DNA of 64,000 nucleotides, taken from positions 2,046,001-2,110,000 of the forward strand of contig NC_068569.1 of the NCBI RefSeq assembly GCF_025698545.1. Reading direction: 5' to 3'. This stretch comes from Gossypium raimondii (Eukaryota > Streptophyta > Magnoliopsida > Malvales > Malvaceae). A program made the position numbers and the translations under genes. Positions 22,742 to 34,791 of this stretch are shown here, piece by piece (position 1 is the first letter of the stretch; each line of letters begins with the position of its first letter). The notes beneath the pieces are model-generated. The model saw only the letters and a list, made by a program, of their open reading frames with translations, was not told the origin of the DNA and did no database searches.

Positions 22742-24498
22742 ATGTCTAAGCCCATAGAGCATGATTACATAGGTTTATCAGAGCAGCAGCTCCCTTCAAT
22801 GGAGAAAAGCTCTGATAAAAAGGATGGTTTACACTTGAAAGATACTGAGTTGAGACTCGGTTTGCCCGGGTCCGAGTCACCGGAGAGGGAGGATCATGAC
22901 CAAAACGTGCTTTCACTGAAGAGTTTTGTGTCAGGGGCAAAAAGAGGTTTTTCTGACGCACTCGACGGTGGCGGTAATTGGGTTTTCTCCGGCGGCAGTG
23001 GTGGAGGAACTGAAGGGTTGTTTTCTCCTAGACGTGGCGGTAAAAATAATGGAGGAAAAGATCTTTCTGGGTCGGATTCGGGTTCGGTTTTGAAAGATGG
23101 AGCAGCTCAGAAGCCATCGGTGGTTCAAGAGAAGAAGCTTCAGGTAGCTGCTACCAGTAGCCATGGAAATGGGAATATTGCTCCAGCTTCAAAGTAAATT
23201 ATTGCTTCATTTCCTTTATTTGTTCTTTTTAAATTTTTTACCTTTTTTCACCCTTTAATTCAGTTTATTTAATAAAAAAAAAAGTTTGATAACAACATTT
23301 TCTATGGCTATAAGCAGTGGAATTAGGCACAAAAATTACGTAAATTCTGATGAATTTGTTCTTCCATGATCTACATGTTTATAACAAGTGTGAAACTTTT
23401 GATAGTGCAAATTGAACTTGTTCAGGTTGGTTAGTGTTTAAACTTGTCTTCTCTGTAGCTACCATGTTGTCTTTGGTTTTGGTCTCATAATTACAAAATT
23501 ATTTACTCTTTGGCTTTCAATGCAAGAAATATAGTCTTTTATCTTCTGGTTGATGTTTTTAACAGGGCACAGGTAGTTGGATGGCCACCAATTCGGTCTT
23601 TCCGAAAGAATACGATGGCTGCTCACCCTCCGAAGAATGATGACGGTGATGGTAATGCAGAGGCCAAGTTAGGATCAGGATGCCTGTATGTCAAAGTTAG
23701 TATGGATGGTGCTCCATACCTGAGGAAAGTTGATCTCAAAATCTATGGCAGCTACAAAGAACTCTCCTCGGCACTCGAAAAGATGTTCAGTTGCTTCACA
23801 ATCGGTAATTTTACTCGAAAATCTGATGTGTTTTTCAGTAGCAGATCACATAGAATGAACAATTTTGTCTTAGTTACATGTGTAAACCGAAAGGATCTGC
23901 CTGTGATGTTAATGATCTATGCATTAAAATGAAGTGGTATGTGTGCATACTAGCCAGAATAGCCTTTGAAAAGGATTTATTTGTGGTTTTGTAATTGACT
24001 GGTTCAGGTCAGTGTGGTTCTCATGGAGTTTCTAGCGGTGATGGATTGACTGAGAGCCGGTTAGTCGATCTCCTGCACGGTTCTGAGTATGTACTCACCT
24101 ATGAAGATAAGGACGGTGACTGGATGCTGGTGGGCGATGTTCCTTGGGAGTAAGTTAATTTTCAACATTATTGGGTTGATTTTCAACATCATTATTCTTT
24201 AGTTAGCACTTGTTTAAGCGCCTGGTTCCGTTCGCAGGATGTTTACCGACTCGTGTAAGAGATTGAGGATCATGAAGAGTACAGAGGCTATCGGCCTAGG
24301 TATGCTATAGTAGGAATTTTCATTTCTTGTTAGTTTTTGACTGCCTGTTCATTACGAATGCAAAATGGTCATCTTTGTGACATGTTCGAAAACCCTGTTC
24401 CTTTAGTTACACGACAGTGTTTACTTCCGAACAAGTAATCACTGAGACATGTTTTTTCAGCTCCGAGGGCTATGGAGAAGTGCAAAAACCGTACCTAG
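22742..24498 (+). CDS. IAA27-like: Aux/IAA auxin-response repressor, IAA27-like
   Basis: Short-lived nuclear repressor that binds ARF transcription factors and is degraded through TIR1/AFB when auxin is present. Five exons: 22742-23193, 23566-23804, 24008-24149, 24238-24299 and 24461-24498. All introns are GT-AG and the product is 310 residues. Domain I holds the EAR-type [14 protein letters not shown], with LRLGLP at 37-42. Domain II holds the degron VVGWPPIRS, with GWPPIR at 156-161. The C-terminal PB1 domain runs from about 190 to 300, with basic face YLRKVDLK (Lys205) and acidic [15 protein letters not shown] at 264-278. EHDYIGLSE near the start and SGAKR before domain II match IAA27 and its relatives IAA8/IAA9. 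The ATG at 22742 aligns with homologues; the frame is open further upstream but only from a TTG. All key residues are intact. Confidence 0.96.
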
Positions 24499-25974
24499 AC
24501 GATTCAATGTCACTGTAACTACTGAAAGCAGAAGATGGAAGTTTGCTACTATATATATTTATATATATATATGTGAATGTCAAAAGCCTTTGACTATTTA
24601 TCAAAATCGGGGTCTTCTATTTGCTTCTAAAGTATGTTTCTAAGCACTGAAGGCTTTGCTATTGTTAGTAGGGCAAGATAAAAAAAAAAGAAAAGTATTT
24701 TAAGACATTAATTTCCAGGTTTATATAGATTTGTTGTTGTATGGTTATGTGTTTTATTATCTCTCTGCTTAAGGCTAAATGGTTTGCTAACTGTCTATAA
24801 TCTCCATCTTTCAATAAAATAAAGGGCATTTTTATGATAATTCTTCCTTTCATATTATATATTCAAGCTAAAGATCGCATGAAATATGATAATTGGTTTA
24901 GCAAGATTGAAAAGATGGAGGTGCACGTGGGACTTCCTTAGACGCAACAATATTTTTTTTATACTACTATTTTTATTACCATCCGTTCTAATCTTTAAAT
25001 CGAAAGAATATGTATTATTTATATCCTCTTAATTTTTGTAATAATAACCATATCAATTGAATTAAGGTTAAATCGACAAATATCCTCTTAATTGTTGTAT
25101 TGAATTAAGGTTGAATCGGCAAAATAATTATTTAAAGTTTTAAAGTCATATTTCTTAAACATTAAGTTGAATTAAGGTTGAATCGCTAAATATAATTATT
25201 TAAGGGTTTGAAGTTACGTTTCTTAAACGTTAGGTTAGAGAATTTAAGATGTAAAAATTATAATAATAATTAATATTAAATTATATTTAAATAATGTTAC
25301 TAACATGTATTTATAAATTTATTTAAGAGATAAATATAAAATATATGCAATTTCGATTCAATTCAATTTTCACAAATTAGTAATAACATGATTAAATTGA
25401 CACTATTTTATATTGATATATTGTATATCCTAACAATTATATTAATCCAATTTGAAAATAAACGTGTGTATTCATTTATTTAAATGTGTATATCTGAATT
25501 AAATCCAAAGTTTTATGTATACAGATAAACCATAATTCATGTTTCACGTGTATAATTAAAACACCAAATTAAAGTTGATATATCAAATCTCATATTAGAA
25601 AAAATTTATGTATAAATTTTATATTTATCCCTTTATTTAATGATGAAGTGCTATATTATTTTTCACCGATGATAAAATGTGTATATACTATATTAGAAAT
25701 CTTATATGTGTGTGGAAAGTGGAAACCACAAATATAGAACAAAAATGTGTATGTAAAAAACATACAATAAATAATGAAATGTATAACTTGAAACTAATTA
25801 ATAATAATACAAGATTAATATATACAATTGATGAAGATAATTAATTGTGCATATTAAAATAAAGATGTGTAAAACACATTAAAATAAAACTTTAGTTTAG
25901 TGGTAGATTTAAGGTTTTACTAATCCAACTTAATTAAAAATTTAAATAATAATATAAATATTAGGCTTAATATA
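24499..25974. other. Spacer downstream of Aux/IAA
   Basis: The first few hundred bases are probably 3' UTR. It then becomes AT-rich with an imperfect tandem repeat (next entry). No gene recognised. Confidence 0.4.
25019..25240. repeat. Imperfect tandem repeat
   Basis: Related units containing GAATTAAGGTTGAATCG, an ATAATTATTTAA stretch and TTTCTTAAAC occur in direct order (around 25110-25165 and 25173-25232). A shorter partial unit lies before them (around 25055-25080). Confidence 0.5.
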
Positions 25975-26685
25975 ACATTTTCTACCTGAACTTGACACTT
26001 TTTCCTAATTTGGTATCTAAACTTTTTTTAGCCCAATTTGGTACTTGAACTTGACACTTTTTTCTAATTTGGCACCTAAACCATTTTTTTGGCCCAATTT
26101 TGTACGTCAACTTGGCATTTTTTCCTAATTTAGTACCTAACCTTTTTTTTAGGTTCATTTTGGTATCTAAATTTATAAATGTTATACAAATTACACAAAA
26201 CACTAACAGTGTTAGTTTTTTTTGTTATGCTATAAAAATATTGCTAATATTAGAGGAATTCATGTTAAAAAAATAGTTATTGAGCTATGCTTAATGAATT
26301 AATATTAAATAAGAAAAAGATATTTTTTAAAACTCCAAATTAAAATAAATTCATTATTTTCAATTAATAAAATAAAAATAAAAAAATAATTGAACATATA
26401 AAAAAATATATATATCATATCATCTATCACATATCTGGTCATACATTGATTATTTTTGCTACTTCATAAAAAATAAACATTGTTAATATATCGGAGTAAT
26501 TTATAAACGTTTGACAAGTATCAAATCAAACAAAAAAAAGATTAGGTACCAAATTAGGAAAAAGAGTCAATTTTAAGTACCAAATTAGACCCAAAAAATT
26601 TAAGTACTAATTTAAAAAAATATATTAAATTTAAGTATCAAATTAAGAAAAAATATCAAGTTTAAGTACAGGTTAGAGATTACAA
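25975..26685. mobile_element. Element with inverted, internally tandem ends
   Basis: The left end (about 25980-26175) holds four units of some 55-60 bases built on CTTGACACTTTTTCCTAATTTGGTACC. The right end (about 26530-26678) holds the same wording inverted (GGTACCAAATTAGGAAAAAG and relatives), also repeated. The middle is AT-rich and non-coding. Terminal inverted repeats made of short tandem units are known in non-autonomous DNA transposons of plants. The superfamily is not determined, because I saw no clear target duplication. Similar but weaker wording recurs near 55020-55150. Confidence 0.55.
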
Positions 26686-27039
26686 CGCATGGCTTAGACA
26701 AAACCCAAAAATGTTCGTTTTTATGAGAGACTGAATTGGGCCTATAATTGAGTTTCACATACTTTGCTTTGTTATCATTAAGCGAAGAGATTGGTGGTAA
26801 TTGTTTTTTTAAACTTTGTTTTGTTTTGATGTTGAATTTATTTATGCATAAAATCAGATTGTCTTCATGATTTTTTTAATGAATATTTTAAAATAAAATA
26901 GTGTCTGCTGGTATGAATAATACCAACAATACTGTTTTGACATTTCTTAAGACTACCACTACCACGTTTAATTTTATTAAGAATCCATCCTCTTATAATA
27001 ATGGATCCCATTAATATATTGAAAACAACAGGGACATTA

Positions 27040-27475
27040 ATTAAAACTTTAGTCCTCAATGTTTTTATTTTTATCAAATTTGTTCCTTATTTTCTTTTAG
27101 TTAAATTTGATCCTTAACCTTTTAAAAACAAGTTGAATTTTACCATCGACCTTTCAAGCAAAGTCAAATTATTGTATTTTTTTAACATGAATTTTATTAA
27201 ATTTTTAATTTCTATTTTGAATATTTTATAATTTTTAATTTATTTGTTGATGAGGCATATTAAACAAATAACTATTATGTTAGCATGAAGTACATATGTA
27301 TGCCACACCAACATTGTTAAAATTAATGTTTTAGTCAACATTTTCGTTAAAAAATAAGTTGACTATTTTAAAAGGATAATGATCAAATTTATCTTAAAAA
27401 TAGGATAACCGAATTAACAAAATATGTAAATATTGAGGATTGAATTTGATATTATGTCTAGACTTTTAATTATTT
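27040..27475 (+). mobile_element. Non-autonomous repeat, family 1 copy B
   Basis: The best-preserved copy of the family described at 12410-12830. It opens with TTTAGTCCTCAATGTTTTTA and closes with the inverse wording (AAATATTGAGGATTGAATTTG). Between them lie TTGTTGATGAGGCATATTAA, GTATGCCACACCAACATTG and GTTAAAATTAATGTTTTAGT in the shared order. It is non-coding. Confidence 0.6.
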
Positions 27476-28899
27476 ATTTATGTATTTATAAATTTCAGAT
27501 TGTTAAATATTAGTATATGGATTGTTAAGATTGTTAGTCTCATTATCAAATCTGTAATTAGTTTGATATGAAGTTGGTTAGGAACAGTTACTCTCATATG
27601 AGTATATATAAACATCGTCAATATATTCACTCAAAAGATAAGGAATATTGATTAAAGAATTACTCTGTAGTTTATCTTTTGTTCATACATTTTGCATAGT
27701 ATCTAACACAAATATTTTTAGAGTTTACAAGTATGATATAATTGCAAAATAAAAAATACAAATACATATTCGAACACTTATAAAGTAAAATCAAACCATT
27801 ACAACCATGATAGTTGGTATGGTACCGATATTGATCGTGTCGGTTGGTACGTACCGTTTCGGTCCTAAACTAGCAATAAGTAGTCTATATTCCTTATCAA
27901 AATTTATATGTGTTTTGTCTATTTCAATTGTTTCAGCTTGTTTTGGTCAATATCGTTTCCTTATAAAAAATAATATATAATTTATTGAGAAATAAAAAAC
28001 TATAAATATATACAAATATGAAAAAAATTTAAATGGATATATAATTTATAAAGAACTAAAAATGAGTATATACATTTAAAAAATATTTAAAAATATTAAT
28101 AAACTCGAAACAATACACTAAAACATATTTGATATCAATATATATTAATACTGAGATAATGATTACCTTGATTACAATACAGAAATAAACCAAAAAAAAA
28201 AAAAAAAATGGGGACGAAATCCACCCACTAAACTAGGCCCACGCATAATATCGATACACCAACAGATCAAACGCATACGTGATAATTAAAACAAAACAAA
28301 AAAAGAACACACGATAAATCTGGAACGGGAGTAATCTAAAATCAACCCCCTCCTCCTCTTTCGTAAAACAACAGACACTAGCTTTGCAACTTCATAGCAG
28401 AAACAGGGGCAAGCAAAAGAAGATTAATTGTAATTAGCTTTCAATCTAAGCCATAATGATACAGTTGACACGACACAAAGGCAACAACTTTAATTAATTA
28501 ATCACCGGACATTCTTATTTTATTTAATCATTCTCTAAAATATTCTCAAAAGAAATATCAACTTTATTAAAATTTTAAAAAAAATAATGTTTCTTACTAA
28601 GGCTTTGTAATTAATTAAATAAGTAAAAAGTCATAATTAAAATCTGATTCCCTACATAATCTGGATTTAGATCTTGACGTGCGAAATGGAACATGCCTTT
28701 TATTGACTTCAAAATGTGATTAATTAGAACAAAGGCTATGGCTTCAAGTATAATATACTCACTTACATGTCTTTTTTCTGATTATTGAATTTACTGACGA
28801 TATTTTTGGGAATAATAAAACAAAAGATTTGGGTAATCATTCGTGGATTTCTAAAATCATACACAGCATCAGAATACCATATCCAAAATAGATCATAAC

Positions 28900-28950
28900 A
28901 GCAATGGGGATGCTGGTTTTTTATTTATGCTCATCCCCATGGCTGCTATT
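28900..28950. repeat. Short GC-richer hairpin
   Basis: ATAACAGCAATGGGGATG pairs with the inverse of CATCCCCATGGCTGCTAT, 16 of 18 positions by eye, with a loop of about 17 bases. It stands out in AT-rich DNA. The stem is short for a plant microRNA precursor. Confidence 0.5.
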
Positions 28951-30544
28951 TTCTATGATTCAGTCGTCAAATTCATTGATGGGGTATTTTGAAAGGGAAT
29001 ATGACCCGATTTTCATGCTCAACTTTTTCAAACTGTACAAGTCATCCAACTTATAGACAAGTTGAATTAACTCCAAAAATCAAAGTTCAAAATCACGTCT
29101 TCTTCTCAAATTTATAATGACAAAAGGAATATTTATGAAATAGTTCCATTAGAATTGCTCATAATTAGCCAGTAATGGAAACAAGAGATGATATACACAA
29201 GATATTTTTTTTAATATTCATTGTCTTTGAAATTTTCTTAAATTTATACCATTGGAGCATGCCCTAGAAATCAGATTCTCTGTACCTCTATCACATTTCC
29301 TACTCCTTTTTTGCATGTTACCTTCCACCTTTGCATCACTATTCAAAACACATCAACATGTAGTATTATACTTTCTTTCCTTTTTTTGTTCTTTGGAAAA
29401 AACAGACTTCAAGTTTATGTATTACAAAAATCTTAGCATTTTATTTTCTGCATAATTTTATACCCTAAAAGCTGAGATACTAAAGATTATGCATATCAGC
29501 TCTCACATTTCTTTACCTTATGAACCCTAAATTTGAAAAAAAAAAAAAAATAGACATGATAATTACAGAAAAAAACCCAGCAATTTGGTTGGTGGGAGAT
29601 ATATATGGTCTCCTTCATTAGGCTTAAAAGGCATCATCTTTAATTAGACATAACAAATTCCTAGGGATTGCATTTGGTTGGCGAATCCTCTCTAACTAAT
29701 ATTGCATGCAACCTGTAAGGCTCTTACATGTGCCCCCCAACTCCCTCTCTACAATATCTCCCCATCTCCACTAAACTTTGTCTTTGTCCCTTTTTTTTTT
29801 ATCATTATTATTGCAACGTGGTTTACAATATTAAGCCCCTCCCTCATTACGAAAACAATATGTGCCTAGGCCACCATAATAACAAATTCAAATAAAACCC
29901 AAGTGTTGGAATTTGGGGTTACATGTTTGTTTTGGGGGCAATTTTTTTAGGATGGTAACCTCTAAATGCTCACATCTTTGAAACATATCTTATGAAATTA
30001 ATTGATTGGAGAGACGCTCCATTTTTTAATCATTCTAGAAATCGACACCTCAACCTTGAGTTCAATAATTTATATGTATATACTTATCCACATACGTAAC
30101 AAGTGTCATAGATAGTCTTCGGGCGGGATTTATGACACCACGCACACCTCACAATATAAAAATACATCACCCACAAATTACTCCTCCATAATTTTTGTAA
30201 GGGGAATGGATCAATGGGGTTTTAATTGAATTACCCTTTGACGGGAATATCATTTAATCCAAGGTTGAAAAACTTAAATTAACTAATTATTACAATAGAC
30301 TATAATTACAATTCCCTGCCACATATTATCCCACTTATATAAATTCCTCTTTTTCAACAAGGAAAAACTATCCTTGGGGAAATTAATTTGAATTTTAGAA
30401 AAAATCAAAACAAAATTTCTCACCTTAACAATAAACATATAATTTTTTTAAATTTCTCACAAGAGAGTTCAATAACTAATATTTCAAGTTTTATAGGTTT
30501 ATTAAGAAGTAAATGCTACTTCCAAATTTTAAAGTGGCTTCATA

Positions 30545-30615
30545 ACTAAGACAAGAATCGAACCCTTGATCATTAATTAAAATTAAAAAAATCTTTACCA
30601 TCTCACCTAATCCTG
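30545..30615 (-). mobile_element. Possible tRNA-derived SINE remnant
   Basis: On the minus strand, TTAGGTGAGATGGTAAAG (A-box-like) is followed about 40 bases later by GGGTTCGATTC (B-box). This is the internal Pol III promoter arrangement of tRNAs and SINEs. The intervening sequence cannot fold as a tRNA anticodon arm, so a SINE relic is more likely than a tRNA gene. Confidence 0.4.
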
Positions 30616-31163
30616 TGATGTATAATCATACCTTTTAAATTAATCGAAAATGGTATCAATTTCTTTTCATAATATTTACTAAGGAGCGTGACAAGCACTT
30701 TTGTAGCACATACGTATAGTACTGAAGCTGTTGAAGTTATCAAGTATTTGATTTCAGAAGACGTGTGCTTAGCAAAAACTCTTAAAAATATCTTTTGTCA
30801 ACTAAAATTAAAAAGATATATAATTAGAAAATAGTAAATAATTGTTTTCATTTATGTATCTACTAAAAATGGTTTTTAATAATTGAGAACATCGTAAATG
30901 AATTAATTTTGATTTACGTTATATAAACACAAAATATTTTTTAAATCAAATTGATTGAATGTGTATTTGTTATTAGAAACAAAATTTTATTTTTATATGC
31001 CAATTGTGTTTTTCATTTATCTAAAAATAAAAGATAACTTGAAAGTAGGTTTAAGAGTAATTAAAGTGAATAATAGTTAATAGATATTTTTCTAATATTT
31101 GTAGTAATAAAAGAATAGAGAAGTATGTAGTGGAAAGAAAAAAAGGAATATAAAATCTATGTA

Positions 31164-31171
31164 TATATAAA
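31164..31171 (+). promoter_or_regulatory. Candidate TATA box of the SPEAR/TIE gene
   Basis: TATATAAA about 265 bases before the start codon, which leaves room for a leader of roughly 230 bases. That leader includes a (CAT)n run just before the ATG. AT-rich DNA gives many such matches, so this is tentative. Confidence 0.35.
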
Positions 31172-31428
31172 AAAGATACATATAAATCTGATCCAGCGAT
31201 GCAATAATTACAAAAGGTGCAATCAGCTTAAAAAGGGGGCAGTGAAGAAGATCTTTGATTCCTCAACACTTCTCTCTCTATTGCCAGAAAGTTTGCAGCT
31301 ATTGGGATTTGCAAACCTAAACTAAACTGTATAGCTTTTAATCTCTTTGTTGTTTTTTTTCATCTTTTTATTTGACCTAATATATAGTTTTTAGCATCAT
31401 CATCATCATCAGTAAATTACAAGGGAAG

Positions 31429-32818
31429 ATGGGTAGCAGCTATTTTGGAGAACCAAACGTGGGAAACGAAAGGGGAGCGTCGTCTTCGTCATCCTCGTCT
31501 TCTTCTTCAAGAAAAGGGAAGAAGGGTAGTAATTCAGAGAAGCCAAAGCAACCCCAAAGAGGGCTTGGTGTTGCTCAGCTGGAGAAGATCAGATTACAAG
31601 GTCCAGTGGGTTGTACTTACCACCACCATCCTTCTCTTCATGGTCGACCTTTCCCTTCAAATTTCAACCAGGTAACCCAAACCCTTTTTCTGGGTTTTTT
31701 TAAATTAATTATTTGAGTTTGTGGGAGGAACCTGATCAAAAGAATTGTTTGATTTTACATGCAGGAAGACATGAGAGTGCAGACACTTTATTCATCAATG
31801 GCGTCATCACCTTCCTCATCGTCATCAACTACCTCAGCTTCTTATGGTTTCCACCCCACCATGATGGTAGGTGAAACCCTGTGCCCTCTTAGAGATACCA
31901 TACAATTCCTTTTAATGGATGGCTTAATTGAGTGCATATTTGACATGATTTTGTGTGTCACCCATTCACAACTTGCTGTATCCCTAATAAATGATGAGGT
32001 ATAACAGACATGGCAGAAGAATTTTGGTGGATATATTGGAATACATATTATATGTTCTCCACGTCGTCGTCGTCATGAACATCACAGCATCCAAGTTTTG
32101 ATATTGCTAACCCTAGATACAAAATTTTCATTCCTATATTTCATCATAATACTAATGAGGGCAAGAAGAAAGTAAACCAAATTTGATTGCATATGAACTA
32201 CCGCTATTTATCATATAGTAAAATTTACCTTATAGAGTTATATATGTTTACAGAAGGGGCTTGGGGAATATGATAAAAGACCGAACACCAGATATGGTGA
32301 TTTCCAATCTTGTACGACAACAAGGTACATCATATTTAACTTTCCAGTCTGTCTCTTTTTCTGTTTTCTTTTCCCCTTTAAAGAATGTCCTTTTGAAGCA
32401 CATCTATTATCATTGTTTCCTATTAGAAGTTTGTTTTTTAGGCCTTTTTTTTTTGGCTTTATAATTAATGTTTGGGGTCATTTGGAACAGTTGGAACCCC
32501 GACAATGGCAGCACTCAACATTTTGCACAACCAAACCTGACCAGACAACTTCTAAACTTACATCATGTGGAGGTTGACAATTCACATCCTTATCATGTAA
32601 AATTTTTGAAATTAATGAATGCCTCTATGTAGCTTATATATATATATATATATGTATATATACTTTATTTCTTCTGTTTTTTCACCCGGCCTCTATGTAT
32701 TTTATAGGATTCACCACCAAAAAAGAGCAAGAAACAAGGGAGCAATTCATTGGGATCCAGCAGTCAGAATTGTGAATCCACACAAGAGCTTGATTTGGAG
32801 CTCAGACTGTCATTGTAA
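31429..32818 (+). CDS. TIE/SPEAR-like: SPEAR/TIE-type transcriptional repressor adaptor
   Basis: Plant-specific nuclear adaptor of the SPOROCYTELESS-like (SPEAR/TIE) family. Members bind TCP transcription factors and recruit TOPLESS to repress leaf and ovule genes. Five exons: 31429-31671, 31765-31866, 32254-32324, 32491-32596 and 32708-32818. All introns are GT-AG and the product is 210 residues. It has a Ser-rich N-terminus, a basic patch (RKGKKG near 28-33) and the family signature RGLGVAQLEKIRLQ at 44-57. A short basic stretch (PPKKSKK) follows near 177, and the protein ends in an EAR motif, LDLELRLSL. Length and architecture match TIE1-TIE4. Which TIE member is orthologous cannot be decided by eye; neighbouring genes would fit either TIE1 or TIE2. 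Confidence 0.92.
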
Positions 32819-34136
32819 TCAATATATATTATAAATGCTTGGAGACTGAGTATTATGGTTCCCACTTTTAGCATTGCAAGTTGAAGATAATTAAGCAGTA
32901 CTTGGACTTGCAGTTCACTTATACAGGTTGAGCATGTTGATGATTTGCTTTAAATTTGATTTGAAAGGAATCTTTCTTGTGTAATGAGAGGTAGATTGAC
33001 TTATTGCATGAGATATAATGAAAATTTGATCTTCTCTTTGTTCATAAATTTTTCAAAGAAATTAGGATTAAAGTCATAATTAATTCTCAAAATTTTCAAT
33101 TATCTATTTGCTCCTTATTTTTAGTTAGATAGACATATTGAGATCAAGCAAGCATCAAAACCCAGTTAGATTTCCCAGTTTTTGGTTAAGATTCGATTGT
33201 TAATTTGGGCAATTTAATTAAGCACTAGTATAAATAGGTATCTAGTCTTAAAAGTTGCAAAGTTTAGATGCTTTTTTGTATATATGTTTCATGTGCTATA
33301 CTTGGTCATTTATAAACCCTAATCTTTTTGGATGATAGAAAATGTGTTTCTATGTATTCATATGTAATCAATCAGCACTTACAGGAGCAACTGCTCTGAA
33401 AATAATAAATTTTTCACATATATGAAGAAAAATAATTAATAGGTTGAATGATAAGAAATTTAATTTTTTATAATAATGTTGAGAGAAATTACCTTTTGAC
33501 TCAATTATGAGTAAAATATAACTTCCAAACATACAAAATCTTATTGCTTACATATGCTACACATAAAATGACGACTTTATCAAGCCAATTACACTTCTTT
33601 ACTTCAAAGGAAACACGATAGGTTAATGCTAAATGAAACATTTCCCTTACAAGAGCACAGTACATCTTGTTTACTGGAAACCTTCCCAAACAGGAAGTTG
33701 TAAATAGGAATTTGTGTCCCCTCAAAGTGAACCAAAGAAGGACCTGATTTCATTTTCAAAGCCAATATATCTACAAACAAATCCTCAACTATTTTTTTTT
33801 CAATTTTATGATGATTTTTTTTCTGTTTCACTAGTCTTTTTCACTTGATCATATATGGGGGTGTGATGTTTTTTAAATCCAATAATCATTTATTGCTAAA
33901 ACGATTAAACACATATTATTGAGATACAAATGATTTAAAAAATTTCTTCTTATAAATAAACTTCAGATTTAGTCTAAGTGACATTTGAGAATTTAGATTA
34001 AAAAAAATTGTAAGTGGCATTTAATTGGATTGAAATTTGAATCCCAATACTTTACAATTCATGTTTTTTTAATTCCTAAAATTATGATCTATTTCTAAAG
34101 GAAAAAAAATTGTCCGCTGAATTTACCTTAAATTAA
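32819..34136. other. Spacer between convergent TIE and glyoxalase genes
   Basis: Contains the probable 3' UTR of the SPEAR/TIE gene, then AT-rich DNA. Frames at 33501-33831 overlap each other on the same strand without motifs and are not supported as genes. Confidence 0.4.
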
Positions 34137-34287
34137 GGGTGAGTTTGGATGGACGATGCGTTTACCTGCGGTTAATATAAAAACAGCAGTGACGGTGAGA
34201 TTAAACATTGTAGCAATATTGTAGTGTGAGACAAAAAAGTAAACTAAACGCACCGCACCGCACCTAATCGCCCATCCAAACCCACCC
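34137..34287. mobile_element. Tourist-like MITE (PIF/Harbinger type)
   Basis: A 151-bp element with 16-bp terminal inverted repeats, GGGTGAGTTTGGATGG against GGGTGGGTTTGGATGG (one mismatch). It is flanked by the 3-bp duplication TAA (34134-34136 and 34288-34290). TAA/TTA target duplications and this size fit Tourist-type MITEs mobilised by PIF/Harbinger transposases. There is no coding capacity. The small number of arm mismatches suggests it is not very old. Confidence 0.82.
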
Positions 34288-34791
34288 TAAAAGACAGAAG
34301 CATTCCAATAACCTTCAAAAGGGTTTGGGACTATTGACAATCTACACGCACAAGGCATTTGAGATGGCAATGTGCACAGTTGATTTGGTTATAATAATAA
34401 TAATATACAACCAGGAGAGAGTCACTGCACCAAAATAGATTTTTTCCAAAGAAGTTAAATAGATTCGTTTTTTTAACACTCAGCGAAGCTTATAAATAAT
34501 TAAATACCGTTAATTTTTCTTTAGTCTCTAACTTCACCGAAAGTATCTACGAACTTTTTAACCCCTCTAAAAAAATAGCAACAATTTTTTCTCAAAAAGG
34601 TACCGCTAAAATTAACTGTGCTTCTCAAAAAAAAAAAAAAAAACTGGCATCTCGAAATTTTTTCACTGGAGAAGATTTATCTACAAAACCAAATTGGCCG
34701 TGTGCTCAAGGCGAATTTAATTTCTGCCGCAAATCCTTTCAGCTCGGAGTTGGATTTCAAAAAGGAAAAGTGTGAGAAATGTACCTAAAAC

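Larger units (their letters stand above)
27476..31163. other. Gene-free spacer upstream of the SPEAR/TIE gene
   Basis: Mostly AT-rich. Near 27800-27960 is a phrase-rich repetitive block (GGTACCGATATTGATCGTG, GGTTGGTACGTACCG). A short strong hairpin lies near 28903-28950, and a possible SINE remnant near 30545-30615. Reading frames such as 29252-29455 show no motif. No gene is supported. Confidence 0.4.

Noticed and set aside
30545-30615. A tRNA gene
   Set aside because: A- and B-box-like strings are present, but no anticodon arm or acceptor stem can be folded from the surrounding bases.
31164-31171. Systematic TATA and promoter calls for every gene
   Set aside because: TATA-like strings are too frequent in this AT-rich DNA. 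Only the one with plausible spacing was kept, at low confidence.
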